Origin: an uncultured Bacteroidales bacterium
Lineage (GTDB): Bacteria; Bacteroidota; Bacteroidia; Bacteroidales; Barnesiellaceae
Assembly: GCA_949298955.1 (NCBI GenBank)
Contig: CASFYQ010000005.1
Location: forward strand, 1-64,000
Length of the DNA: 64,000 nt
Reading direction: 5' to 3'
Below, piece by piece: positions 16,105 to 23,976 of the stretch (positions within the stretch are counted from its first letter, which is position 1; each line of letters starts with the position of its first letter). The notes beneath the pieces were generated by a model. The model was not told the DNA's origin, did no database searches, and worked only from the letters and a program-made list of their open reading frames with translations. A program made the position numbers and the translations under genes.

Positions 16105-17031
16105 GGAAGGTTCCGATAAAATCTTGCGAATGGCGGCTTCGTCATCGGCCAGTTGTGCCTGCAATGCCGTAATGTCGGCAAAAGTTTGCTCGGGCCGCAT
16201 GTACTGTATCAGTTCGACAGCCAGTTGCTCGCCGTACAAGTTGCCCGAGAAATCGAAGATATGGGCCTCGATGCTGTAATCGCCCGGGCGGTTCAGCGTG
16301 GGGCGATTGCCGATGTTGAGCATGCCGTTGTAGCGGCGTCCGTCGGTCAGACCTATCCGCACGGCATATACCCCGTTAGCCGGTATCAGCTTGTCGGTAT
16401 AATCGATGTCGAGGTTAGCCGTGGGAAATCCCAATTCACGCCCTACATGAAAGCCGTTCACCACTTTCCCGTGCAACGTATAGGGATATGACAGCAGCCG
16501 GTTGGCGACGGTAAGGTTGCCTTGTGAAAGCAGTTTGCGGATAATCGATGAACTCACCGGGCCGTCGTCGGTCACCAACTCGTCGGCGTGTACAATCTCC
16601 ATGCCCAGTTTTTGTCCATATCTCACATAATCTTCGAATCCTTCGGCTCGATTATGACCGAAGCGGTGGTCATAGCCGATGATGAGCCCCTTCACATGAA
16701 ATTGCGATGCAAGAATTTGGAGGAAATCGAAGGCCGAGAGAAGCGACATTTCGTGGGAAAAGTCGAGGAAAATCACTCGATCGATACCCGTTTGCTTCAA
16801 CAATGTCTCACGTTCCCGGGGCGAAGTGAGCATGCGGAAAGGCACCTCGGGAAACAATACCTGCTGTGGGTGGGTCCGGAACGAAATCACGGCCGATGCC
16901 AGTTGTCGGGCAGCCGCCTCGGCCTTGACCCGGTCGATAACGGCCCGGTGTCCCCGGTGTACGCCGTCGAATACTCCCAGTGCGGCGAAAAGGGGTTGGT
17001 CGGATAATGTTTCGTTCGATAGGGCAGTCAT
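16099..17031 (-). CDS. ribF: Bifunctional riboflavin kinase/FAD synthetase
   Basis: Makes FMN from riboflavin and then FAD by adenylylation. The 310-residue protein has both modules: an N-terminal nucleotidyltransferase domain (GVFDGVHRGH with the HxGH-type motif, GYDHRFG, and SSSIIRKLL), and a C-terminal riboflavin kinase domain from about residue 185 (GRELGFPTANL with the PTAN motif, MLNIGNRPT, and the catalytic Glu in IEAHIF). The start overlaps the stop of the HAD gene by 4 nt (17028-17031), so the two are coupled. No FMN riboswitch is visible upstream. The 3' end overlaps the convergent gene by 6 nt. Confidence 0.96.
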   Translation of the reverse strand: MTALSNETLSDQPLFAALGVFDGVHRGHRAVIDRVKAEAAARQLASAVISFRTHPQQVLFPEVPFRMLTSPRERETLLKQTGIDRVIFLDFSHEMSLLSAFDFLQILASQFHVKGLIIGYDHRFGHNRAEGFEDYVRYGQKLGMEIVHADELVTDDGPVSSSIIRKLLSQGNLTVANRLLSYPYTLHGKVVNGFHVGRELGFPTANLDIDYTDKLIPANGVYAVRIGLTDGRRYNGMLNIGNRPTLNRPGDYSIEAHIFDFSGNLYGEQLAVELIQYMRPEQTFADITALQAQLADDEAAIRKILSEPSL

Positions 17032-17660
17032 TGGCAGGAATTGAAAAAAGAGGTTATGTCACAGCCCGGAGTTACGAGATGGGTGCGGAATCCCAAGGCT
17101 TCAGCCGTCTCCAGATTTTTCTGCGAATCGTCGAAGAAGAGTGTCTCTTGGGGCACGATGTGCGACGAGGCAACCATTCGTTCGAAAATTTCGAAGCCCG
17201 GTTTGCAAGCCTTCAAACGGTAGGAGAGGAAAATGTCGTCGAAATAGTCCTCGACTGTGAGACCCTCTTGGGCAAAGCAGTCGGCAATCTTCGTATCGAA
17301 CATAATCGAGTTGGTATTGCTCAACATCATTACCCTGTAACGGCTGCGCAGGCGGCGCAACAGTTGCAGTCGTTCGACGGGGATACCGACGAGAAAGGCG
17401 TTGATGGCTTCGACGATTTTGCAATCCGGAACCTCTTGGTCGACACGGCGGTGCATAAAAGCCAGAAACTCGGCAGCCGAAATCTCGCCCGCTTCCAGTT
17501 TCATGAACTCGCCTTGCTGGCCATACAGTCCCAGCAACTCTTTGGCCCGGGTATCGCCCAATGCCACCAAGGCATCGACACATCGCTGCTGGTCGAGGTC
17601 GATAATCACCCCGCCCAAGTCGAACAGTAAATTACGAATGCCAGACAGTGAACTCTCCAT
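17028..17660 (-). CDS. HAD-superfamily phosphatase, subfamily IA
   Basis: A 210-residue cytoplasmic HAD hydrolase. Motif I is LLFDLGGVIIDLD (nucleophile Asp, but LGG in place of the usual second Asp, as in YihX-type sugar-phosphate phosphatases); motif II is MMLSNTNSIMFD; motif III Lys lies in KACKPGFEIFE; motif IV is TLFFDDSQKNLETA. The cap is helical (subclass IA). The substrate cannot be assigned; a sugar phosphate or FMN would fit, the latter because the gene is translationally coupled to ribF. A TATTTTTG box lies 20 nt before the ATG. Confidence 0.88.
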   Translation of the reverse strand: MESSLSGIRNLLFDLGGVIIDLDQQRCVDALVALGDTRAKELLGLYGQQGEFMKLEAGEISAAEFLAFMHRRVDQEVPDCKIVEAINAFLVGIPVERLQLLRRLRSRYRVMMLSNTNSIMFDTKIADCFAQEGLTVEDYFDDIFLSYRLKACKPGFEIFERMVASSHIVPQETLFFDDSQKNLETAEALGFRTHLVTPGCDITSFFNSCQ

Positions 17661-17679
17661 AAAAGCCGGTTAGGAGCTA

Positions 17680-17687
17680 CAAAAATA
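17680..17687 (-). promoter_or_regulatory. Promoter -7 box of the HAD-ribF pair
   Basis: TATTTTTG on the minus strand, 20 nt upstream of the ATG at 17660, with a TTG about 15 nt further upstream. The leader would be very short. Confidence 0.55.
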
Positions 17688-17879
17688 GGTAAATTTACGC
17701 AGCAATCGAGCATTTGCGAGAAGAATTTAGTCTTGTGAAAGCTATGGGCTTGCAAGGTGCTTTGGAGATACCGATCGTGTGATGACGAAATCGATTTCCG
17801 CCCACTGCGTTGCCGCGGGCAATCGCTGTCGGATAACCAGGTGGATAGGGGAAGCCCGCACCTATTGTGATACGGAAGA

Positions 17880-18710
17880 TTAAAAGTTGCTGAAACTCTG
17901 TGGCTTGATTACAAACCCGATGCGTAGCCGGGAGTGGAATTTGTTGTAGTCGAGCAACCCTTCGCCATAACCGTTGTAGTATTGTATGAACAGGTACTGG
18001 TTTTCGTTTTTGAAGAGGCGGGCACTCAACTCGACGACTGTGTTGAAATTGAAATTCCAACCGCTGCGTTTGGTGAGAATGACCGTAGCACCGAACCTTC
18101 GATTGTCGCTCATGTAGCTGCCGGCCAGTTGAAAGATACCGCAGTATTTGAGTATGTCGCGGTTATTCCCACTGTCGATAATGGGAATCCATGTTTTGAA
18201 CTGCAACTCTACATTGCGGTCGACGGCGAGTGCTCCCATGAACGATATTTTGTTCCAGCTGCGTGACCAAATGCTGTCTTTCCCGTTCGACTCGTGCTCG
18301 ACAAGAAGAGTAATCTGCCCGATGAAGCGGTCGTGATAGATGACCGGGTGAGTGAGGCCTATACCCGGATTGAAATTGAGATCGTACATAGGCAACGACT
18401 CTTGGAAGACGTTCCAAAAAGCCTTTTGCGTGTAGGTGATAAACAGGTAGGTATCGAAAGGCAGTTTGCTCTTGGTGAGCCGTTGGCTGATACTCAACTG
18501 AAATTTTACGTCGGAATTGCGGCTCGTAGGTTTCTCTCCCAAAGTGGTACCCCCGATAAAATAATTGTCCTTAAAAAGCGAGAAATAGGGTCTTTTGTCG
18601 AGTTCGGCCCGTACGCTGTCGGGGTTGTATTTGGGTATGTCGCTGCGTATTTGGGCACCGACCGTAAAGGACAGAAATAACAACGGGAGTAGGAATAAAA
18701 GCCGCTTCAT
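17880..18710 (-). CDS. pldA: Outer-membrane phospholipase A
   Basis: Hydrolyses phospholipids in the outer membrane outer leaflet; in Enterobacteria it keeps lipid asymmetry. I chose the ATG at 18710 (MKRLLFLLPLLFLSFTVGAQ, a signal peptide) because the promoter box lies between it and the longer start at 18764. The 276-residue product has the OMPLA signature EHESNGKDSIWSRSWN, giving the catalytic His, Ser and Asn. Other blocks (DNYFIGGTT, FNPGIGL, YFxQYYNGYGE-like QYYNGYGEGLLDYN) match the 12-strand barrel family, and the chain ends in Phe as outer-membrane barrels do. It is monocistronic, with a palindrome over its -33 region. Confidence 0.9.
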   Translation of the reverse strand: MKRLLFLLPLLFLSFTVGAQIRSDIPKYNPDSVRAELDKRPYFSLFKDNYFIGGTTLGEKPTSRNSDVKFQLSISQRLTKSKLPFDTYLFITYTQKAFWNVFQESLPMYDLNFNPGIGLTHPVIYHDRFIGQITLLVEHESNGKDSIWSRSWNKISFMGALAVDRNVELQFKTWIPIIDSGNNRDILKYCGIFQLAGSYMSDNRRFGATVILTKRSGWNFNFNTVVELSARLFKNENQYLFIQYYNGYGEGLLDYNKFHSRLRIGFVIKPQSFSNF

Positions 18711-18731
18711 AAACAAAAGTAAGAATTTATG

Positions 18732-18764
18732 CAAATATAATGAAAGGTGTGAGCAGAAAGTCAA
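18732..18764 (-). promoter_or_regulatory. Promoter of pldA, TTG-N22-TATATTTG
   Basis: On the minus strand, TTG (complement of 18762-18764) and TATATTTG (complement of 18732-18739) are separated by 22 nt. Transcription would start near 18725, between the two candidate start codons. Confidence 0.6.
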
Positions 18765-18778
18765 GTTTACTTGAACTT
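18758..18778. promoter_or_regulatory. Inverted repeat over the pldA -33 region
   Basis: TCAAGT (18761-18766), TT, ACTTGA (18769-18774), with flanking AAG/CTT allowing one bulge. It covers the -33 TTG of pldA, so a repressor bound here would block the promoter. The regulator is unknown. Confidence 0.4.
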
Positions 18779-18984
18779 TATACCGAACAGCCTCCTGTTT
18801 TTGTGTAACAAGTATAACGAAGCCGAAACAAAAAACGGAATTTCCCGGTCCGGCAAAGCAGGGTCACCCATCTGTTCTACAAATATAGAAATAGCAGTTG
18901 GCAAAATGGAGGTCAAAAGAGAGCCTTTTTTGTTGTTTTTTCCCAAAAAGTGAGGGTCTCGATAAGGGTTTTGCAGGATAAAGT

Positions 18985-19014
18985 TTGGCGTCTCCCGCAA
19001 ATCGAGTACATTTG
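18985..19014 (+). promoter_or_regulatory. Bacteroidota-type promoter, TTG-N19-TACATTTG
   Basis: TTG 18985-18987 and TACATTTG 19007-19014 with a 19-nt spacer. The next ATG is at 19037, which excludes the longer in-frame start at 18950. Confidence 0.8.
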
Positions 19015-19036
19015 CAAGAAAAGAAAAAGGTTTTAC

Positions 19037-20107
19037 ATGCGTAAGATAAGCACGATTCTGTGTGTATGTGTGCTGTTTTTGAGCGGTTGTGGCGGCAAGA
19101 GCAATGAGTTTTCGGTCGAGGGAACCCTTAATAACTTGGGTGGCCGCCCTCTCTATGCGGTCTATTGTCTCGAAAACGGTATGGTAATCGATACGCTTCG
19201 CCCACAGAACGGATTCATTTCGTTCAAAAACTCGTCGTCGGCGCTTATCCCTGTACAGCTCTATTATTTCGATAAGACTCCGTTTATCCAAATTTATGTG
19301 CAGGACGGTGATCGCATTGAATTGTCGGGCGACGGACAGGACCCCTTCGGCCTTAAAGTGAAGGGGAGTTCGCTGAACAAGGAGCTGTTTAAGTTCAATC
19401 AGGAGAATAAGGATTTGTTGCAAGCCTGGCGAGCCGAACGGAATGCCTCGGCATCGGGTGTGCGCACCCGGCGATACGAACAGTTGAGCAAAGAGTTGCA
19501 GAGTGTGGTTGCTGCCTATGTGGGCAAGCATGACGATTCGCCTGTGAGTGCCATTTTGCTGAATGATTACTTGTTGGGCGAGGCCGACGAGGCCCGGTGC
19601 GACTCGTTGATAGCGTTGCTCGACCCCGGTGTGATGGAGCATGGGGCTGGGCTTCCTCTGATGCAGTATCGGGATTTCAAGGCCGAGTTGAAAAACGATA
19701 CCGTGCTGCCTTATCTTTCGCTGGTGACCGCTGCCGATACCGCTCGGTTAATCGATGTTCGGGAGGCCAAAGTTACGTTACTCTGCTTTTGGGCGGCCGA
19801 GACAGCCGGTACTCGCGTGTATGAAAAGTTCTTGGAAGAGACTGCTGCCCGCTGTGATACCACGGTACAGGTAATCGATATATCGCTCGACCGCGACAGC
19901 GCTGTGTGGAAACGGGCCGTTGCTGCCGATTCTACCCGGTGGACCCGTCTTTGGGCCAAGGGGGGGTATCTTTATCCCGGGGTGAAGCGGCTTCATATAC
20001 ACCGTTTGCCCTACCTGTTGGTGGCCGATTCGGCGGGACGGGTCGTGGCCCGAGGCCTTTCGCCCGATTCGATGCGATTCTATATCGACCGGCTGGTCGA
20101 GCCATAA
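19037..20107 (+). CDS. DUF4369/thioredoxin-like lipoprotein lacking CxxC
   Basis: A 356-residue predicted lipoprotein (MRKISTILCVCVLFLSGC, lipobox Cys18). Start chosen from the promoter at 18985-19014. The N-terminal part matches DUF4369 (FSVEGTLNNLGGRPLYAVY ... IQIYVQDGDRIELSGDG). The C-terminal third is thioredoxin-like (VTLLCFWAAETAGTRVYEKF ... HRLPYLLVADSAGRVVARG), but the CxxC site reads AAETAGTR, so it should be redox-inactive. The domain order is the same as in the gene at 3022, although direct similarity is modest. comM follows after 34 nt, possibly on the same transcript. Function unknown. Confidence 0.8.
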   Translation: MRKISTILCVCVLFLSGCGGKSNEFSVEGTLNNLGGRPLYAVYCLENGMVIDTLRPQNGFISFKNSSSALIPVQLYYFDKTPFIQIYVQDGDRIELSGDGQDPFGLKVKGSSLNKELFKFNQENKDLLQAWRAERNASASGVRTRRYEQLSKELQSVVAAYVGKHDDSPVSAILLNDYLLGEADEARCDSLIALLDPGVMEHGAGLPLMQYRDFKAELKNDTVLPYLSLVTAADTARLIDVREAKVTLLCFWAAETAGTRVYEKFLEETAARCDTTVQVIDISLDRDSAVWKRAVAADSTRWTRLWAKGGYLYPGVKRLHIHRLPYLLVADSAGRVVARGLSPDSMRFYIDRLVEP

Positions 20108-20141
20108 TAGCTTTGTGTGATTCATAATCTAATCTATTACT

Positions 20142-21683
20142 ATGTTGGTAAAAGTGTTTGGAGCTGCCGTGCAGGGTATCGACGCCCTGGTTGTCACCAT
20201 CGAGGTGAACTGTTCGAAGGGAATCCGTTTTTTCATGGTCGGGCTGCCCGATGCGGCAGTCAAGGAGAGCCACGAACGTATAGTCTCGGCAGTGGAGCAC
20301 AACGGCTATAAATTCCCGCGAAAACAGGTTATCGTCAATATGTCGCCTGCCGATATTCGCAAGGAGGGTGCTGCCTACGACTTGCCTTTGGCTGTGGGTA
20401 TTCTGGCCAGCGACGAGAAGATAGGGAGCGATCGTTTGAGCGACTATATGCTTATGGGCGAACTCTCGCTCGACGGCACGATTCTACCTATTAAAGGAGC
20501 CTTGCCCATAGCTATCAAGGCACGGGAAGAGGGTTTCAAAGGGCTTATCATTCCCAAGGCCAATGTGCGCGAGGCTGCCGTGGTCAACAATCTCGACGTC
20601 TATGGAGTGGAGAATATCACCGAGGTGATACGCTTTTTCAACGGAGAGCTCGAATTGGAACCTACCGTTATCGACACCCGGGCCGAATTTTTCAAGGAGT
20701 ATACTCATTTCGACCTTGATTTCAGCGACGTGAAGGGGCAGGAGAGTGTGAAGCGCGCTTTCGAGGTGGCTGCGGCAGGCGGGCACAATATTATACTTAT
20801 AGGGCCTCCGGGTGCCGGCAAGTCGATGATGGCCAAGCGGTTGCCGTCGATACTCCCGCCGCTCACCCTGCAAGAGGCTCTCGAAACGACCAAGATACAC
20901 TCGGTAGCCGGACGTATGGAGCGAGGCAGCTCGCTGTTGTCGCAACGTCCATTCCGCGCACCGCACCACACCATATCGTCGGTCGCATTGGTGGGTGGAG
21001 GCACTTTCCCGCAGCCGGGCGAGATTTCGCTGGCGCACAACGGGGTGCTCTTTCTCGACGAGTTGCCCGAGTTTTCACGACAAGTGCTCGAGGTGATGCG
21101 TCAGCCGCTCGAAGATCGCAAAATCACTATCGCCCGGGCCAAGTATTCCATCGAATATCCCGCCGGGGTAATGCTTGTTGCTTCGATGAATCCATGTCCT
21201 TGTGGTTATTACAATCACCCCGACAAAGAGTGCATTTGTAATCCGGGAGCGATACAGCGCTACCTGGGGAAAATCTCGGGGCCGCTGCTCGATCGCATCG
21301 ACATACAGGTAGAGATTGTGCCGGTACCGTTCGAAAAGATTTCAGACACCCGTCCGTCGGAACCGAGCGAGGCGATACGTCGCCGAGTCATTGCCGCCCG
21401 CGAAATTCAAGCGGCCCGTTTTGCCGAGTATGCCGGTATCTATTGCAATGCCCAAATGACTACTCGCCTGTTGAACCGCTATGCCGTGCCCGATGCCGCC
21501 GGTCTCAAACGGTTGAAAGATGCTATGGAACGTTTCCATCTCTCGGCCCGGGCCTATGACCGCATTTTGAAAGTGGCCCGCACCATTGCCGATCTCGACG
21601 GGAGTGAGACCGTGCAGGTGCAACACATCAACGAGGCGGTAAACTATCGCAATCTCGACAGGGAAAACTGGGGCGACCGCTAA
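20142..21683 (+). CDS. comM: YifB/ComM-family Mg-chelatase-like AAA+ ATPase
   Basis: A hexameric helicase that drives branch migration during natural transformation in the species where it has been tested; found in most bacteria. The 513-residue length is normal. The N-terminal lon-protease-like ChlI domain (VKVFGAAVQGIDALVVTIEV; MSPADIRKEGAAYDLPLAVG) is followed by the AAA+ module with Walker A (IGPPGAGKSMMAKRLP), Walker B (GVLFLDELPEF), and the C-terminal Mg_chelatase_C domain. A Cys-rich insert (NPCPCGYYNHPDKECICNPG) is typical of the family. Whether this organism is competent is not known. Confidence 0.95.
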   Translation: MLVKVFGAAVQGIDALVVTIEVNCSKGIRFFMVGLPDAAVKESHERIVSAVEHNGYKFPRKQVIVNMSPADIRKEGAAYDLPLAVGILASDEKIGSDRLSDYMLMGELSLDGTILPIKGALPIAIKAREEGFKGLIIPKANVREAAVVNNLDVYGVENITEVIRFFNGELELEPTVIDTRAEFFKEYTHFDLDFSDVKGQESVKRAFEVAAAGGHNIILIGPPGAGKSMMAKRLPSILPPLTLQEALETTKIHSVAGRMERGSSLLSQRPFRAPHHTISSVALVGGGTFPQPGEISLAHNGVLFLDELPEFSRQVLEVMRQPLEDRKITIARAKYSIEYPAGVMLVASMNPCPCGYYNHPDKECICNPGAIQRYLGKISGPLLDRIDIQVEIVPVPFEKISDTRPSEPSEAIRRRVIAAREIQAARFAEYAGIYCNAQMTTRLLNRYAVPDAAGLKRLKDAMERFHLSARAYDRILKVARTIADLDGSETVQVQHINEAVNYRNLDRENWGDR

Positions 21684-21772
21684 CCCCGGTTGTACGAATG
21701 TTGGGAAAAGATGTTTGTAGAAGATTGAAATTCATAAATAATAAATACAACAAAAGAACCATGATTGTTACC

Positions 21773-22246
21773 ATGAAAAAGATGTTTATTGTAGGGGCAT
21801 TTTTGTGCCTGAGTTTTATGTTGTACCCCGACACGTTGAAATGGCATGTCGATGTGGAATATAAGAACGACGAGATTGTGAGTGTGCTGCTGTCGTCCGA
21901 TTTGACGATGAAGGTTGTCGACGATGCTCTCGTTTTTGAAGGTACCGACTCCAACAATAGTTTTGCCTTGGCCGATATTTCGGGCTTTCGCTATGTCAAG
22001 CGAGAGGTTTCGGGCATTCAAGAGGTCTCGTCCGAGACTTTTGTCGTGACAGCTGACGAGTTGCAAATAGCCGGGTTGCCCGACGGGACAGCCGTTCGGG
22101 TTTATGACCTGAAAGGTGTGCTCGTTGTCGACGGGAAGGTCGACGGCGTGTTTCGTCTGACGTTTGACCGTCTGCCCGGCGGAGTTTATATTGTCAATTA
22201 TGGCGACGTGTCGCGCAAGATTGTGGTTGGCAAGCGGGAACGATAA
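21773..22246 (+). CDS. Small secreted protein with sorting-domain-like end
   Basis: A 157-residue protein. I chose the ATG at 21773 (MKKMFIVGAFLCLSFML); 21761 is an alternative and the far upstream start at 21698 would bury the signal. Residues about 30-75 carry the pattern VLLSSDLTMKVVDDALVFEG then SFALADISGFRY, a motif often seen in Bacteroidales secreted proteins ahead of a sorting domain. The C-terminal 60 residues (GLPDGTAVRVYDLKGVLVVD ... LPGGVYIVNYGDVSRKIVV) resemble a T9SS type-A sorting domain. It lies 57 nt before the CotH gene and probably is co-transcribed with it. No function is assignable. Confidence 0.7.
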   Translation: MKKMFIVGAFLCLSFMLYPDTLKWHVDVEYKNDEIVSVLLSSDLTMKVVDDALVFEGTDSNNSFALADISGFRYVKREVSGIQEVSSETFVVTADELQIAGLPDGTAVRVYDLKGVLVVDGKVDGVFRLTFDRLPGGVYIVNYGDVSRKIVVGKRER

Positions 22247-22303
22247 TATTCCCGGTCGAGATTTATCAATAAGAGTATCATATCAGTAGTTCAATAAACA
22301 AAC

Positions 22304-23707
22304 ATGAAAAAACTATTCCTCCTTTTCCTGCTGCTGCCGCTTTTGTCGTATGGGCAGCAAGCGCACCCCTGGCTTCACATATATGGCAACGGGACCGGTT
22401 TTCACTCGATAAAGGCCAGCGAGATTACCGATATTACTCATCGGCTTTCCGATAGTGACGATTTACTCGACAGTGTGATTATCAATGGCAAAGATTCGCG
22501 TCGGGCAGTGGCCTTGACCGATATAGAACGATGTGTCTTGGGTACGAATGTCCCGACCGTTTATATCGATATTCCCTCTTATCCCGACTTGGAAGAGCTG
22601 TATGACAAAGAGTTGTATCTCGATGCTACGATTCGTATCGATGGGAATGGCGTAGTCGATGATTTGGAGGCTACCCCTGTCTCGATTAAGGGTCGGGGAA
22701 ACAGCACTTGGAGTTATGCCAAGAAACCTTATCGGTTGAAATTCGACAAGAAGATTGCGATTTGCGGCCTTGCCAAGGCCAAAAGCTATGCCTTGATTGC
22801 CAATTATATCGATTGCTCGCTGATGCGCAACGCCATTGCCTTGAAATTGGGTCGGCTGCTCGAGATGCCCTACACCAATCATTGCCAACCGATACGGGTC
22901 TATTTCAATGGTATTTTTAAAGGGGCTTATTTCATTACCGAGAAAATAGGTATCACGGGAGCGAGTGTCGATATCGACGAGGAGACCGGTATTCTGTTTG
23001 AACTGGATACCAATTTCGATGAAGCGTATAAATTCTGGTCGACCTATTATGGTTTGCCGGTCATGGTCAAAGACCCCGATTTGGCTGAGATTGCCGAGTT
23101 GAAAGGTGTCACTCCCGAGTCGTTGTTCTACACTTGGCGGGGCGATTTCGATACTTTCGAGGCCAAAGTCTATGCCGGTGAAGACCTCTCCGAGTACATG
23201 GATTTGGAGTCGTTGGTCAATTACTTGATTGTTTGTAACGTATGTTGCAATCGGGAACCCGTGTGGCCGAAGAGCCTTTATTTGTATAAGGCGAGTCTCG
23301 ACGATGTTTATCATTTCGGCCCCATTTGGGACTTTGACTGGGCCTTTACCTACAACGACGGGGTGGAAAATCAGGAGCCTACCTTGCCGTTGCTGGAGCC
23401 TTTTCAACAAGGGCAACATGCCGATTTCTTGAAAAAAATCTGTTCTACTCCCGAGTTTCGTGCTCTCTATAAGGAGAAATTCGACCATTTCAAGACCTCG
23501 CTTTATCCTCTGCTGTTGGAGTATATCGATGAATATGCCGACACGATAGAGCCGTCGGCCATAGAGAATGGGTTGATATGGCCGGCCGAACCGGGCCGAA
23601 CCGAGGGTTCGTTCTATTTCAGGGAGAATGTCGAGATATTGAAAGAGTGGATACGCAACCGCGTAGAATTTATCTCGGGTCACGAGAACTACGGGTTGTA
23701 TAATTGA
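22304..23707 (+). CDS. CotH-family protein (kinase-like fold)
   Basis: A 467-residue secreted protein (signal MKKLFLLFLLLPLLSYGQQ). From about residue 120 it is a CotH domain: VSIKGRGNSTWSYAKKPYRL (the nucleotide-binding Lys region), ALIANYIDCSLMRNAIALKL, QPIRVYFNGIFKGAYFITEK, and the Mg-binding end HFGPIWDFDWAFTYNDG, where the DxD Asp residues are those required in Bacillus CotH, an atypical secreted protein kinase. Residues 20-115 form a separate N-terminal region with an AVALTDIERCVLG motif resembling the ALADI motif of the preceding gene. The substrate is unknown; the neighbouring small secreted protein is one candidate. A strong terminator follows. Confidence 0.88.
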   Translation: MKKLFLLFLLLPLLSYGQQAHPWLHIYGNGTGFHSIKASEITDITHRLSDSDDLLDSVIINGKDSRRAVALTDIERCVLGTNVPTVYIDIPSYPDLEELYDKELYLDATIRIDGNGVVDDLEATPVSIKGRGNSTWSYAKKPYRLKFDKKIAICGLAKAKSYALIANYIDCSLMRNAIALKLGRLLEMPYTNHCQPIRVYFNGIFKGAYFITEKIGITGASVDIDEETGILFELDTNFDEAYKFWSTYYGLPVMVKDPDLAEIAELKGVTPESLFYTWRGDFDTFEAKVYAGEDLSEYMDLESLVNYLIVCNVCCNREPVWPKSLYLYKASLDDVYHFGPIWDFDWAFTYNDGVENQEPTLPLLEPFQQGQHADFLKKICSTPEFRALYKEKFDHFKTSLYPLLLEYIDEYADTIEPSAIENGLIWPAEPGRTEGSFYFRENVEILKEWIRNRVEFISGHENYGLYN

Positions 23708-23741
23708 TACTCGGGCCGTTTGGCAGGTAACTGCGATATTG

Positions 23742-23785
23742 ACCGACGGGAACAATCGATGGGGTTGTTCCCGTCGGTTGGTTTT
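23742..23785 (+). terminator. Intrinsic terminator of cotH
   Basis: A perfect 14-bp stem (23742-23755 with 23765-23778), 9-nt loop, then TTGGTTTTG. The stem is strong; the T tract is interrupted by GG. Confidence 0.75.
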
Positions 23786-23929
23786 GAGGCTCTGTGGCCT
23801 TGTAAAAGGGACTTGTTATTCTGCTGTATCCAAGGTTTTTGGGGAGCTTTTTGGGGAATGGAGTGAGATTTTTGTTTTCTGTTGTATGGAGATTGGGGGG
23901 AGTGATTTTAGTTTTATTTAAAATAATAT

Positions 23930-23937
23930 TATATTTG
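23930..23937 (+). promoter_or_regulatory. Promoter -7 box of the glycosyltransferase gene
   Basis: TATATTTG 39 nt before the ATG at 23977, in an AT-rich stretch. No clean TTG at 19-21 nt upstream. Confidence 0.5.
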
Positions 23938-23976
23938 TGATGATTTTTCATATCTCACAAAATATAATTATTTTTA

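Noticed and set aside
16950..17100. FMN riboswitch before ribF
   Set aside because: ribF begins inside the HAD gene end (4-nt overlap); there is no leader to hold a riboswitch.
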